From positions 1-64,000 of the forward strand of contig LYSV01000009.1 of assembly GCA_001657315.1 (NCBI GenBank): DNA of 64,000 nucleotides. Reading direction: 5' to 3'. How positions within the stretch are numbered: position 1 is the first letter of the stretch; the number at the start of each line of letters is the position of its first letter. Of this stretch, positions 52,516-61,522 are shown piece by piece. The DNA is from Flammeovirgaceae bacterium BBD 1991-12 (lineage in GTDB: Bacteria > Bacteroidota > Bacteroidia > Cytophagales > Cyclobacteriaceae). The position numbers and the translations under genes were made by a program. The notes beneath the pieces were generated by a model. It worked only from the letters and a program-made list of their open reading frames with translations. It made no database searches and was not told the origin of the DNA.

Positions 52516-52797
52516 ATGTGTTTAGCAATACCTGGCAGGATAAAGTCCATAGAATCTCAGTACGATGGACTGGTACGCATGGCAAAAGTGCAGTTTGGCG
52601 GCATTGTCAAAGAGGCCAGCCTGGAAATGGTGCCTCATGCCAAAGAAGGTGATTATGTTCTGGTACATGTGGGGGTGGCTATCAGTGTTGTGAATGAGGA
52701 AGAAGCCAGAAAGACTTTTGAATACCTGAGAGAGGCGGGGGAGCTTGACGAACTCGAGCCTTCTTCCATGGATCAAATTGAAAACAAAAGGTCATGA
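52516..52797 (+). CDS. hypC: hydrogenase assembly chaperone HypC
   Basis: This 93-residue HypC begins [14 protein letters not shown], where Cys2 binds iron and contacts HypD and the large subunit precursor. The beta-barrel text [20 protein letters not shown] and [20 protein letters not shown] is standard. The C-terminal tail ([18 protein letters not shown]) is a little longer than usual. It starts five bases after hypF and overlaps hypD by four bases. Confidence 0.95.
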   Translation: MCLAIPGRIKSIESQYDGLVRMAKVQFGGIVKEASLEMVPHAKEGDYVLVHVGVAISVVNEEEARKTFEYLREAGELDELEPSSMDQIENKRS

Positions 52798-53900
52798 AGT
52801 TTTTAAGTGAATACCGCGACCCTGAGCTGGTAAAGTCCTTTCTTGAAAGCATCAGGAAAACGATTACACGTCCGTGGACGATCATGGAGGTGTGTGGTGG
52901 GCAGACGCACAGCCTTGTAAAGAACGGATTGCTGAACCTGCTTCCGCATGAAATAACCATGGTCCACGGGCCCGGGTGTCCCGTGTGCGTAACACCTCTC
53001 AGCCTCATCGACAAAGCAGTACATCTTGCGCAGGACAAGAACGTGATCCTTTGCTCCTTTGGAGATATGTTGCGTGTGCCCGGTTCTGTAAAAAGCCTTC
53101 TGCAGGCGAAGGCGGAGGGTGCAGATGTGCGTATTCTGTATTCACCACTGGAGGCCGTATCTCTTGCGGAAGCCCACCCCGACCGGCAGGTGGTTTTCTT
53201 TGCCGTAGGTTTCGAGACCACCGCTCCCGCCAATGCACTGTCTGTGATCCATGCGGAGAGGAAAAAGCTGGACAACTACTCCATTCTGGCCTCCCATGTG
53301 CTGGTGCCTCCGGCAATGAAGGCCGTTTTGGACGATGAAGACAACGTAATTCAGGCATTTCTGGCGGCTGGTCATGTTTGTACCATCATGGGGATAGATG
53401 AGTATTACCCCATTGCAAATGAATATAAGGTACCTTTGGTGGTGACCGGTTTTGAGCCGGTGGATCTGCTGCAAGGTATTTTGATGGCAGTAAAACAACT
53501 GGAAGCAGGCGAATGGAAGCTGGAAAATCAGTACAGTCGTGTGGTGAAGCCCGAAGGAAATCCAGAAGCAATTAAAGTGATCAGGCAGGTGTTTGAGACC
53601 ATGGACCGTGAATGGCGAGGGATAGGTACTATCCCACAAAGTGGATATGAAGTGCGACCTGAATATGCCCGCTTTGATGCCAATCTGAAATTTGCTGTAA
53701 ACATAAAGGTTGCCGGTGAGAGTAAGGAATGTATAGCGGGACAAGTACTCAGAGGCATTAAAAAACCCCACGAATGCCCACAGTTCGGGAAGAAATGTAC
53801 TCCTTCCCATCCTCTTGGTGCGCCTATGGTATCTTCCGAGGGGGCATGTGCCGCCTATTATCATTTTTCTAACGCTGATCTGGAGGAAGAGGTACTCTAA
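52794..53900 (+). CDS. hypD: hydrogenase formation protein HypD
   Basis: This 368-residue [4Fe-4S] protein assembles the Fe(CN)2CO unit with HypC. Conserved landmarks are [20 protein letters not shown] near residue 30, [20 protein letters not shown] near residue 60, and [17 protein letters not shown] near residue 140. Also present are CGDVLRG-like [20 protein letters not shown], then [20 protein letters not shown] near the C terminus. All iron-sulfur Cys and the active CGG are present. It overlaps hypC by four bases and is followed one base later by hypE. Confidence 0.96.
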   Translation: MKFLSEYRDPELVKSFLESIRKTITRPWTIMEVCGGQTHSLVKNGLLNLLPHEITMVHGPGCPVCVTPLSLIDKAVHLAQDKNVILCSFGDMLRVPGSVKSLLQAKAEGADVRILYSPLEAVSLAEAHPDRQVVFFAVGFETTAPANALSVIHAERKKLDNYSILASHVLVPPAMKAVLDDEDNVIQAFLAAGHVCTIMGIDEYYPIANEYKVPLVVTGFEPVDLLQGILMAVKQLEAGEWKLENQYSRVVKPEGNPEAIKVIRQVFETMDREWRGIGTIPQSGYEVRPEYARFDANLKFAVNIKVAGESKECIAGQVLRGIKKPHECPQFGKKCTPSHPLGAPMVSSEGACAAYYHFSNADLEEEVL

Positions 53901-53901
53901 T

Positions 53902-54942
53902 ATGGCACTGCGACTCGACTGCCCACTCCCAAAGCTGGATTTTGATGTGATCACTCTCGGTCATGGCAGTGGCGGGCTGTTAACACGTAAGCTGCTGGAA
54001 AGTGGTGTTTTTGACCTGTTGAAAAATGATCATTTAAATGAGCAGCATGATGGAGCCTTGCTTGATCTTACAGGCAGGACAGCATTCACCACGGATAGTT
54101 TTGTGATCTCACCGATCATTTTTCCCGGAGGGAACATAGGCGAGCTGGCCGTAAATGGTACCGTCAATGACCTCGCAATGTGCGGAGCCATACCTGAATT
54201 TCTTTCCCTGAGTTTTATCATAGAGGAAGGATTACCGGTGGAAGAATTTTGGGAAGTACTGGTGGGTATAAAATATGCTGCTGGAATTGCCGGCGTACAG
54301 GTGGTCACGGGTGATACCAAGGTAGTGGAAAGAGGCAAGGGGGACAAGCTTTTCATTAATACCACCGGGCTGGGTCAGGTCCATGAGAAGGCCGACATTT
54401 CGGTAAATAACATCAGGGCGGGCGATAAGATCATTCTTAGTGGTGAAGTGGCTACTCACGGAATAGCGATCATGTCAGTGAGGCAGGGACTGGAGTTTGA
54501 AACGGATATCCAAAGTGATACCCAAAGTCTGGGTAAGGTAGTGAATGATCTGTTGGGACAATTTGGTCATGATATTCATGTTTTACGTGACCCGACAAGG
54601 GGAGGGGTAGCTACCGTTCTCAAGGAGATAGCGACGCAGTCCGGTTTAGGTATGGAGCTCGACCAGAAGAATATCCCTATCAACTCCGGCGTGGAAGGTG
54701 CCTGTGAAATGCTCGGGCTGGACCCTTTGTATGTGGCCAATGAAGGACTTTTTGTAGGCATTGTGGATCCAGTTGCAGAGGACATGATTGCCATGTTAAG
54801 AGATACTGAGGAAGGGAAAAATGCACAATGTATAGGCACCGTGACCTCCAACCATCCAGGACAGGTGGTCATGAAAAGCCCTGTTGGGGGCAAAAGAGTA
54901 CTTAACCTGCTGCCAGGTGAGCAGCTTCCTCGGATTTGCTGA
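53902..54942 (+). CDS. hypE: carbamoyl dehydratase HypE
   Basis: HypE dehydrates the carbamoyl group on its C-terminal Cys to a cyano group for HypCD. This 346-residue protein begins with the conserved ITLGHGSGGLLTRKLLES. It has TDSFVISPIIFPGGNIGELA and NGTVNDLAMCGAIPEFLSLS in the ATP-binding domain, and RDPTRGGVATVLKEIA near residue 240. It ends in the required PRIC tail with the reactive Cys. The ATG at 53902 follows the hypD stop directly. An earlier in-frame ATG at 53815 lies inside hypD and adds non-conserved residues. Confidence 0.96.
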   Translation: MALRLDCPLPKLDFDVITLGHGSGGLLTRKLLESGVFDLLKNDHLNEQHDGALLDLTGRTAFTTDSFVISPIIFPGGNIGELAVNGTVNDLAMCGAIPEFLSLSFIIEEGLPVEEFWEVLVGIKYAAGIAGVQVVTGDTKVVERGKGDKLFINTTGLGQVHEKADISVNNIRAGDKIILSGEVATHGIAIMSVRQGLEFETDIQSDTQSLGKVVNDLLGQFGHDIHVLRDPTRGGVATVLKEIATQSGLGMELDQKNIPINSGVEGACEMLGLDPLYVANEGLFVGIVDPVAEDMIAMLRDTEEGKNAQCIGTVTSNHPGQVVMKSPVGGKRVLNLLPGEQLPRIC

Positions 54943-54946
54943 TGAT

Positions 54947-56038
54947 ATGGAGGTGATTGAAAACAAAATATTGTCAGATAGTCTGGTATTCAAGGGAGCA
55001 GAAAACAATCCTTTTCTGGCACCCAGGGGAATCTGGATCACGGATAACGCACTTTTCGTGTCGGACACCGGTCAGAACCGCGTGTTCATCTGGCGTTCCT
55101 TTCCACAATCCGAATTTGCAGCACCTGATATAGTACTTGGGCAGGAGCAGGTAGCTGATACGTACCGCAATGCCGGACAGGCAGTAAATGCAGGCTCTTT
55201 ACAGTACCCTTCAGGCATATGGTCCGATGGTCAGCGAGTGATCATAGCTGATGCATGGAACCACAGAGTGCTGATCTGGAACAGTTTTCCCACAGCCAAC
55301 GGACAGCCGGCCGATGTAGTGCTGGGACAACCTGATGTTGAAAGCAACCTGCCCAATTATAAGGGTATAGGCGCCGAACCGGACGCAAGGACCCTGAACT
55401 GGCCCTATGGGGTTCATTCCGATGGGCGACAACTGTGGGTGGCAGATACAGGAAACCGGCGTGTATTGTACTTTAAGACAATTCCCACCTCCAGCTTTAC
55501 TCCGGCGGACAATGTGATTGGACAGCATAATTTTGGTGAAAAGGAATACGATGCCCAAAATGCGGTATGGCCTTATTCCGTGCGCATAGGGCCGGGGGGG
55601 CAATTGGCCGTCACCGACACCCAGTATTATCGGGTGCTGATCTGGCATGCATGGGAAAGCGCCTTTGATCGACCAGCAGATAGTATCATTGGCCAGAATG
55701 ATCTCAGCGCCAACGGGCAAAACCAGTTCCGGCTAACACCATCAGACTGTTCACTGAACTGGTGTTATGATTCTTTTTTTGAAGATGAAGGTATTTGGGT
55801 GGCAGATACCGGCAACAGCCGCCTGATATGGTTTGAAAAAGTGCCTGAAAAGAATAATATGCCCGCGGATGATCTGATCGGTCATGACGACTTTGAAACA
55901 GGTAGTGAGAACAGCACCACTGTACAAGGAACGGAAAACTCCCTTTACTGGCCTTTTTCGCTATGTGTTCATCAGCATCACATGGCCATAGCAGATACGG
56001 GTAATCACAGGATCATTCTGAAAACAAAACATACATGA
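54947..56038 (+). CDS. cytosolic NHL-repeat protein of the hydrogenase operon
   Basis: This 363-residue protein has at least six NHL repeats forming a beta-propeller: SDTGQNRVFIW, ADAWNHRVLIW, ADTGNRRVLYF, TDTQYYRVLIW, ADTGNSRLIWF and ADTGNHRIIL. Between them are regular PADxxIGQ turns (PADVVLGQPD, PADSIIGQND). There is no signal peptide, so it is cytosolic, unlike most NHL proteins. It lies four bases after hypE and overlaps the nickel-transporter gene, so it belongs to the operon. Its role is unknown. I recall NHL proteins in other group 2a hydrogenase clusters, without being able to check. It might be a scaffold or electron-path protein. Confidence 0.85.
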   Translation: MEVIENKILSDSLVFKGAENNPFLAPRGIWITDNALFVSDTGQNRVFIWRSFPQSEFAAPDIVLGQEQVADTYRNAGQAVNAGSLQYPSGIWSDGQRVIIADAWNHRVLIWNSFPTANGQPADVVLGQPDVESNLPNYKGIGAEPDARTLNWPYGVHSDGRQLWVADTGNRRVLYFKTIPTSSFTPADNVIGQHNFGEKEYDAQNAVWPYSVRIGPGGQLAVTDTQYYRVLIWHAWESAFDRPADSIIGQNDLSANGQNQFRLTPSDCSLNWCYDSFFEDEGIWVADTGNSRLIWFEKVPEKNNMPADDLIGHDDFETGSENSTTVQGTENSLYWPFSLCVHQHHMAIADTGNHRIILKTKHT

Positions 56039-56646
56039 TGACATTCCCTTTATTGTTTGCTGCTGTTATTGGTTTTAATCATGCCTTTGAGGCTGACCAT
56101 GTACTGGCAGTAGGTAACATTGTAAACAAACGTACCAGCTTCAGGCAGGCCTTACGCGATGGCCTTTTCTGGGGGCTGGGCCATACGTCCATGATCTTTG
56201 TTATAGGATGTCTCATTATTCTGGGCAAGGCTGCAATTGCCGGGTCTCATTTTGAGCTTTTTGAAGTGATCGTTGGCATTTCGCTGATCCTGCTGGGAGG
56301 TTACCGGCTGTTCCGTATGCGGGGTCATGACAGTCTTCATCATGTACATGATACAGCAAATCACCGGCTTGCCTATACCATTGGCCTCATCCATGGACTG
56401 GCAGGCAGCGGCGCGGTAGTACTGGTGGCCATGTCACAGTTGGAAAATGCCTATGAAAGTGTTCTTTACCTGATCATCTTTGGTGTGGGATCCATGCTGG
56501 GTATGATGGTAGTGGCCGGTGTTTTCAATCTGCCGTTTTCAAGAAGGATCAAGGCAACAACTTCATTTCAGATGATCCTTGTTCTCGTATCAGCGTTATT
56601 GTGCATAGGTTACGGTGGCTGGATGATCCTCCGGTATTTCATGTAA
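56035..56646 (+). CDS. nickel/cobalt transporter-like membrane protein (UreH/NiCoT-type)
   Basis: This 203-residue integral membrane protein has about six hydrophobic segments. The early motif GFNHAFEADHVLAVGNIVNK, with its His-x4-Asp-His core, is the signature of the NiCoT/UreH nickel permeases, and GLFWGLGHTSMIFVIG is the second conserved helix. A His-rich loop (GHDSLHHVHDTANHR) near residue 110 may bind metal. It overlaps the NHL gene by four bases and ends the hydrogenase operon, so nickel supply for the enzyme is the likely job. Metal specificity is inferred. Confidence 0.85.
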   Translation: MMTFPLLFAAVIGFNHAFEADHVLAVGNIVNKRTSFRQALRDGLFWGLGHTSMIFVIGCLIILGKAAIAGSHFELFEVIVGISLILLGGYRLFRMRGHDSLHHVHDTANHRLAYTIGLIHGLAGSGAVVLVAMSQLENAYESVLYLIIFGVGSMLGMMVVAGVFNLPFSRRIKATTSFQMILVLVSALLCIGYGGWMILRYFM

Positions 56647-56651
56647 GGATC

Positions 56652-57209
56652 ATGGAAAAGGTTGAGTTAAATATCGTGGCACTCGCCAATAGTGAATCGC
56701 ACCCCGGGAATTTTGCGCTTATACTGGAAGATATAAAAAGGAACCGAAGGATCCCCATCACCATCGGGCCACCGGAAGCCCGGTCCATAGCCATGGTGCT
56801 TGAAAAGATGACCTCAAAACGCCCTCAAACGCACGACCTGTTCGAGAATGTGATCTCAGAGCTGGGAGGGCAACTGGTAGAGGTTGTGATCAATGAAGTG
56901 GTAGAAGAAAAATACCATGCATTACTGATCATTGAACAGAATGGACGGCGAATAGCTGTAGATGCCCGAACGTCCGATGCCGTGGCCCTTGCGGTCAGGT
57001 GTAACTGTCCTATTTATTCGTATGAGGATATTATCAACGAAACCGGTTTTACCGTGGATCAGGAAGGATTGACCATGGAAAAGCGCGGTGCTTTTATCAA
57101 CTATCCCCTTCATGAACTGGAAGAGCTACTAGCCCGTGTACTTGCCAGGGAAGACTACGAAAGCGCTTCACGTATAAGGGATGCCATCAGCCGTAAAAAG
57201 GCAGAGTAA
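56652..57209 (+). CDS. bifunctional nuclease family (DUF151) protein with UVR-like tail
   Basis: This 185-residue protein shows the BFN/DUF151 pattern: VALANSESHPGNFALILED, RIPITIGPPEARSIAMVLEK, RPQTHDLFENVISELGG and DARTSDAVALAVRCNCPIY, over residues 1-130. A short UVR-type helix pair follows at the end (LLARVLAREDYESASRIRDA). The family is common in Bacteroidota and has reported nuclease activity in plants. The ATG at 56652 is chosen over an in-frame start inside the transporter gene. It begins five bases after the transporter stop and may be co-transcribed without being functionally related. Confidence 0.85.
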   Translation: MEKVELNIVALANSESHPGNFALILEDIKRNRRIPITIGPPEARSIAMVLEKMTSKRPQTHDLFENVISELGGQLVEVVINEVVEEKYHALLIIEQNGRRIAVDARTSDAVALAVRCNCPIYSYEDIINETGFTVDQEGLTMEKRGAFINYPLHELEELLARVLAREDYESASRIRDAISRKKAE

Positions 57210-57232
57210 GTTCAGGATTCTACGTTAAAAGC

Positions 57233-58726
57233 TTACACGACCATACCAACAAACCCGAGATTCAGCCGGTCGGAAAACTTGTTGCTGAAGGTTTTTTTGG
57301 GGTTAAATTCACGAAAGTATTTCTGCCATACCTGCAATTCCGGATAGTACTTTTCGATCACTTCCGGCTTTCCGTCCAGTATGGTATTGATCTTTCCCCA
57401 ATGCGGTATGCCATTGTGTTTGAGCATGATCTCCTGATAGCCATACAATATTTCGTCCAGTTTAGGTGTACCGGTGATAAATGGAGTATCGATATAGGCC
57501 ACCTGCCTGCCATATTCCGGAGACAGGTAGGCCGGTGACCGGTCAACAAACCGCAGGCCCATGGGTGCTGTCTGGAAAAGTCCTTTTTCCTTGTTTTCCA
57601 CCGCCTTGTCAAACATTTCCTCCAGTGCAGTGATGAAATCATTATTGTTGTCCGTCATATCAAAGGCAAACTCACTGTCATAGGCTCTGATCTTCACATA
57701 TTCGGCACCTTGATAAAGTACACGGTACCCCTTGTTTTCATACCGTTTATCCTGTAATGACCTTAGCGAGCTGTCAATCATACCAGGCAGCTTTTCGGGC
57801 TTTCGCCGGGCGATCCTGCGGAGCACCAGATAGGACAGGGGTAGTCTACCCAGAATACTGCTGATCCAGTTTCTGGTAGCGTCACCCAGCGTACGGTGTG
57901 GTCGGGTGTTCAATAGCCGGTGCCTTACTACAATGCAGGTATGGTCACCATCCTTGTTTTTATATGGGTTGACCTGGACCATTACACCGCGTATGGGTGT
58001 ACTGCCATCCTCTTCATAAAACAGGCTTCTGTCCTTTAGCCTGGGTTTGACATAACTCCAGTCATAGCACTTTTTGGTTTCCTCCAGAAAATACATATCC
58101 TCCATTTCCAGAATGAAAGAATAAATGATACCAAAACAACCGAGGCTGAGCACAGCACTGTAAAAGACCTGGTCATTCTGCACAAGTTCAACATTCGTGT
58201 CGTGGTACTGATCAGGGGAAGTGATACCGTTGGTGGGCTCAACCCTCAGGCACTTCCCGCCATGGGTAACAAGCAGGATAGAGCGCACCATGCCAGGAAA
58301 GGAAGGCAGCCCGAGACCGGTACCATGTGTGCCGGTAGAGATGGCCCCGGCAAGGGTTTGATTGTCAATACCCCCCATGTTCTTTACACAAAGGTCCAGT
58401 CGATCCATTTTCCGGTTAAATTTCTGAACAGTCATGCCTCCCTGCACATGGACAAGATTCAGTTGGCGGTACTCCGGCTTGATGCTGTTGTTGTCCAGTG
58501 GAAGGAGTGCGTTCAGTTTTTTGAGATCTACAAGATAAACCTCAGGAAGGGCTACATCGGAAAAGGAATGTCCGGAACCTACGGCTTTAATTCGCTTGTT
58601 TTCGTTTTCAGCCCGTTGTACGAGCTCCACTACATCCTGGAGGTTGCGGGGAATGCAGTAGTAAGGCATACGGCCTCCGAACTTGTGAATAGTGTTCATC
58701 CATTTTTTGTTCTTTCGTATTTTCAT
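57233..58726 (-). CDS. FAD-binding aldonolactone oxidase-like protein
   Basis: This 497-residue VAO-type flavoprotein is related to D-arabinono-1,4-lactone and L-gulonolactone oxidases. Landmarks: PRNLQDVVELVQRAENENK near residue 24, then the flavin motif IKAVGSGHSFSDVA, where the His may bind FAD covalently. Also seen are VQGGMTVQKFNRKMDRLD and GAISTGTHGTGLGLPSFPGM near residue 130. The C-terminal ALO-type domain has FVDRSPAYLSPEYGRQVAYI and PHWGKINTI near residue 450. Most such enzymes oxidise sugar lactones or sugars with O2. There is no signal peptide. It is transcribed alone, preceded by a 470-bp gap with a mobile-type repeat. Confidence 0.87.
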   Translation of the reverse strand: MKIRKNKKWMNTIHKFGGRMPYYCIPRNLQDVVELVQRAENENKRIKAVGSGHSFSDVALPEVYLVDLKKLNALLPLDNNSIKPEYRQLNLVHVQGGMTVQKFNRKMDRLDLCVKNMGGIDNQTLAGAISTGTHGTGLGLPSFPGMVRSILLVTHGGKCLRVEPTNGITSPDQYHDTNVELVQNDQVFYSAVLSLGCFGIIYSFILEMEDMYFLEETKKCYDWSYVKPRLKDRSLFYEEDGSTPIRGVMVQVNPYKNKDGDHTCIVVRHRLLNTRPHRTLGDATRNWISSILGRLPLSYLVLRRIARRKPEKLPGMIDSSLRSLQDKRYENKGYRVLYQGAEYVKIRAYDSEFAFDMTDNNNDFITALEEMFDKAVENKEKGLFQTAPMGLRFVDRSPAYLSPEYGRQVAYIDTPFITGTPKLDEILYGYQEIMLKHNGIPHWGKINTILDGKPEVIEKYYPELQVWQKYFREFNPKKTFSNKFSDRLNLGFVGMVV

Positions 58727-58832
58727 TGCAAGGGTTGGTTAGAGGAATATTGACAAAATAGTGATCTATATATTACCGTTCAAACGATTATTGGCATTTG
58801 GCGCCGGTAAACCATTCACCGGTCTGATTATT

Positions 58833-58853
58833 TTAGTGAAAATTTCTGCTGAA
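58833..58853. repeat. short dispersed repeat copy
   Basis: Twenty-one bases match 26011-26031 at 19 positions (both contain TTAGTGA, then AATTTCTGCT). A shorter copy of the core is at 25962-25974. All copies are in intergenic DNA. Confidence 0.4.
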
Positions 58854-58898
58854 GGTCACCTTTCAGGGATTACGGATCCGAAAGGTGGGGGCTTACTT

Positions 58899-59095
58899 AA
58901 CGTGAGTTTTGGGTTTAATGCCCAGATAGTCAAATGTTTAACCACAGAGAAAACAGAGGGAACCGCGGAGAGCCACAGAGATCACTCTGTATCCTCTGCG
59001 AATTCACCGCGTCCTCTGCGGTGAATAGCTGGTTTTCATTACTTTGCATTGAAATGAAGTATTTTAGGATACTTTATTAACCCAAAACTCACGTT
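58899..59095. repeat. 197-bp MITE-like element with target duplication
   Basis: AACGTGAGTTTTGGGTT at the left end is exactly inverted at the right end (59079-59095). The element is flanked by a 4-bp direct repeat, ACTT (58895-58898 and 59096-59099). The interior has CCACAGAGAAAAC, CGCGGAGAG, CACAGAG and, inverted, CTCTGCGGTGAA, giving a large hairpin of CAGAG-type words like those repeated in many genomes. There is no reading frame, so it is a non-autonomous transposon relic. It lies upstream of the lactone-oxidase-like gene. Confidence 0.8.
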
Positions 59096-59132
59096 ACTTA
59101 AAATGCACCCTGGCATTAGGTGTTGTGGAATG

Positions 59133-59173
59133 AACAAAAAAAACAGGGCCGTCTTTTTGGAAAAGACGACCCC
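59133..59173 (-). terminator. intrinsic terminator of the M57-like protease gene
   Basis: Read on the minus strand, GTCTTTT pairs with AAAAGAC inside a longer stem opened by GGGTC and closed by GGCCC. It is followed by TGTTTTTTTTG. It lies 24 bases after the stop of the gene at 59197. Confidence 0.85.
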
Positions 59174-59196
59174 TTCTGGTTTTAGGTTAACCGGTA

Positions 59197-60003
59197 TTAA
59201 TAAAGAAAGTCCAATGCTATTTGGTCATTGGCTGTAAAAGGACGGTCTCCTTCGGGATTTCCGCAGGCCAGCATCCATGAACCAGGGTCCGGTCCTGAGG
59301 GTGTGCCCGGAATAAAATTGGCTCCTACGCCGCCATCACCCTCGTTGCTGGGTGCACCTCCACAGCTGAAGCTTCGATCCATGAAGTCTGTATGGCGAAA
59401 GCCGATGCAGTGACCTATCTCATGCGCTATGGTAGTGGCAAGGCCGTTAATGTTACTTACATTGTCATAAAATTGCCGAGTGAGCAGGATCTGATTGAAT
59501 GGGTCACCGCTGGCTGTGGGGAATCCTGCGGATCCGAGGATACCAAACCAGAAATACCAGAAAGGCGAAGCCCTGAGTACCATGTCAGCGCCTGAAGATG
59601 AGGTGACCCGCTGAAAGGTAAGGTTCAGGTTTTCTGCGTTATACCTGGCTATGGCAATATCCGTAGCATCCCTGTAAAGTTGAGGCATATCCACAAATAC
59701 CGAGATGGTCCTGGGCAGCCCGGAAACCAGATTGTCCGTGTGATAATGCTCTTCGGTGGGCAGCAAAGAGCCGGGCGTCATGTTCATGATCTGATCCTGT
59801 GTGAGCAGAATATCGCCCTCCACAATGTAACCGGTTTCGATCTTTTTCACTTCAATATCCACAGTGTTGAAGCCAAGTGCGTTCAATTGATCAAGTATTC
59901 CGGGGGAAATCCCGTCCTCGGGATTGACTGACTCTTCCTGTGGTTCGCAGGACAGGAGTAAACAAGCCAAAAGGGCCATGGCCCATAAAGAAAAATGTCT
60001 CAT
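59197..60003 (-). CDS. M57-type zinc metalloprotease lipoprotein
   Basis: This 268-residue lipoprotein has the signal ALLACLLLSC and the lipid Cys near residue 19. The catalytic zinc motif is AHEIGHCIGFRHTD, an HExxHxxGxxH metzincin-type site, near residue 190. Preceding text SVFVDMPQLYRDATDIAIAR and LTFQRVTSSSGADMVL fits the dual-action M57 family described in Bacteroidota and myxobacteria. The C terminus includes SWMLACGNPEGDRPFTANDQ, with a Met after the motif as expected of a Met-turn. It probably cleaves peptides outside the cytosol. It has its own terminator downstream and no operon partner. Confidence 0.88.
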   Translation of the reverse strand: MRHFSLWAMALLACLLLSCEPQEESVNPEDGISPGILDQLNALGFNTVDIEVKKIETGYIVEGDILLTQDQIMNMTPGSLLPTEEHYHTDNLVSGLPRTISVFVDMPQLYRDATDIAIARYNAENLNLTFQRVTSSSGADMVLRASPFWYFWFGILGSAGFPTASGDPFNQILLTRQFYDNVSNINGLATTIAHEIGHCIGFRHTDFMDRSFSCGGAPSNEGDGGVGANFIPGTPSGPDPGSWMLACGNPEGDRPFTANDQIALDFLY

Positions 60004-60205
60004 GAGAAGTTGGGTTTAGGTTCAACAAGAGTTTAATGCTGAATTAAAGCATTCCTGGAGAAAAAATCCGTTCGAAAACGAACGAAACATTACATGAACC
60101 ATTTTGTCTTCAGAAAGAAGATTTTGAAGATATTTTTTTAAACAATAAGGAGAAAGTGATCTCTATTTCATAGAATTTTATTGATCCCGGACCGAGGCGG
60201 CCGCA

Positions 60206-61522
60206 CTACTCATTTGTCTTTAACATCATGCCTGCAAGGAATTTGAGCTCGATTTCAGCGAGCTTGGCAGCAAAGGCTGCATTTTGGTGGCGGAGCTCAG
60301 CATTGATCAGGTTCACCTGTGATTCCCTTAACTCGACAGCATTGGAGAGACCTATTTCATACCTTTCCTGTGCAATGTCATTGTTTTCCCTGGCTACCTG
60401 AAGGTTTTGCTGTTCAAGTTCCATCAGGCTGAGGTTGTTCGTATAGCTCAGGTAGGTTTGTTTAAGATTGGTTTCAAATGTCAGGGTCTGTTGCTGATAG
60501 GTAAGCCTTGCGGATTCGGAGTTTATTCTGGCATTCTGTATACGTCTGTTCAGGTTCAAACCGTCAAACAGGGTGATCCGTGCGGTCAGGCCATAGTTTA
60601 CATTGTCAGAGCTCCCTTCTACAGCGAAATTTGCCGGACTTTCAAAGCTTTGATGTGTATAATCTGCGAAAATACCTATGGTAGGCATTCGTTCTGATTT
60701 GGTGATCTCCTCTTCATACCGTGCTACGATCTCAGCTTTCCGGGCTGCCAGCAGCTGCGGGTTTTCCAGTTCCATTGCTGCCAGCAGTTCATCTAGGGAC
60801 AGACCTTCGTCTATTTCCAGCTGGTATTTGAGATCAAAATCTACGGAATCCCTGTTGTTGGCCATCAGCTCCAGAAGATCAAATTTGGTGATAGCCAGCA
60901 GCTCGATCTGCTGGATCATGGAGGACATGTCTGAATTGTAGTCTACCTGGGCCTGCAGGTATTCGAGTTTCGAGGCTTTGCCCAGCTCATATTTGTCCCT
61001 CGCGATTGCCAGTCGCTCTTCGGACAGTTTTACATTACTTTCAAAAAGCTTTAGCCGTTCTTTTTCCAGCGCCGCCTGGTAGAATGTGTTTGACAGATTG
61101 AAAACGAGATTTTCAACCGATGCCCGCAACTGATCTTCCGTCATCTCATCCGTTGTATGCAACTGGTCATAGAGACGGAACATCCGCAGTCCGTCAAACA
61201 AGGTCCAGTTAAGAGAAACACCATAGCTTCTTCGGGAGTTCTGAACCCCGTTATCCGATCGTTCTTCTCCGTTGTTCAGTTGCTGCTCAAAACTTGAAAG
61301 GCCAAAATTCTGATTGAACGTAGCCTCTACCAGTGGATAGAAGCCTGCATTGCCATGGGTCAGGTTATTTTCTGCTATCTGTTTGTTGTTTCGCGCCACT
61401 TTAATGTCGAAATTATTTTCCAACGCTATTCTAAGTGCATCTCCCAGGCTCAGGGTAGGCTGCGCTGAAGCCGGCAATGCAACAACGTGCATGAAGAGAA
61501 TGGTAACAAGGAAAGGTCTCAT
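60206..61522 (-). CDS. TolC-family outer membrane efflux protein
   Basis: This 438-residue outer membrane channel subunit has a signal peptide (MRPFLVTILFMHVVALPASA). Two homologous helical halves carry the usual repeats (LSLGDALRIALENNFDIKVA at the start of the mature part; LAIARDKYELGKASKLEYLQ in half one; NDIAQERYEIGLSNAVELRE in half two). Strand motifs YGVSLNWTLFDGL and YGLTARITLFDGL are at matching places. Its start overlaps the stop of the RND pump gene by four bases on the minus strand (ATGA). The two form one efflux operon, and the adaptor protein gene probably lies beyond the right edge. Confidence 0.93.
   Translation of the reverse strand: MRPFLVTILFMHVVALPASAQPTLSLGDALRIALENNFDIKVARNNKQIAENNLTHGNAGFYPLVEATFNQNFGLSSFEQQLNNGEERSDNGVQNSRRSYGVSLNWTLFDGLRMFRLYDQLHTTDEMTEDQLRASVENLVFNLSNTFYQAALEKERLKLFESNVKLSEERLAIARDKYELGKASKLEYLQAQVDYNSDMSSMIQQIELLAITKFDLLELMANNRDSVDFDLKYQLEIDEGLSLDELLAAMELENPQLLAARKAEIVARYEEEITKSERMPTIGIFADYTHQSFESPANFAVEGSSDNVNYGLTARITLFDGLNLNRRIQNARINSESARLTYQQQTLTFETNLKQTYLSYTNNLSLMELEQQNLQVARENNDIAQERYEIGLSNAVELRESQVNLINAELRHQNAAFAAKLAEIELKFLAGMMLKTNE

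Noticed and set aside
53142-53954. Minus-strand frame of 270 codons under hypD
   Set aside because: It is antisense to an intact, highly conserved hypD and has no domain signature.
58804-58822. CCGGT/ACCGG hairpin upstream of the lactone-oxidase-like gene
   Set aside because: Short stem, no T-run and no matching site elsewhere.
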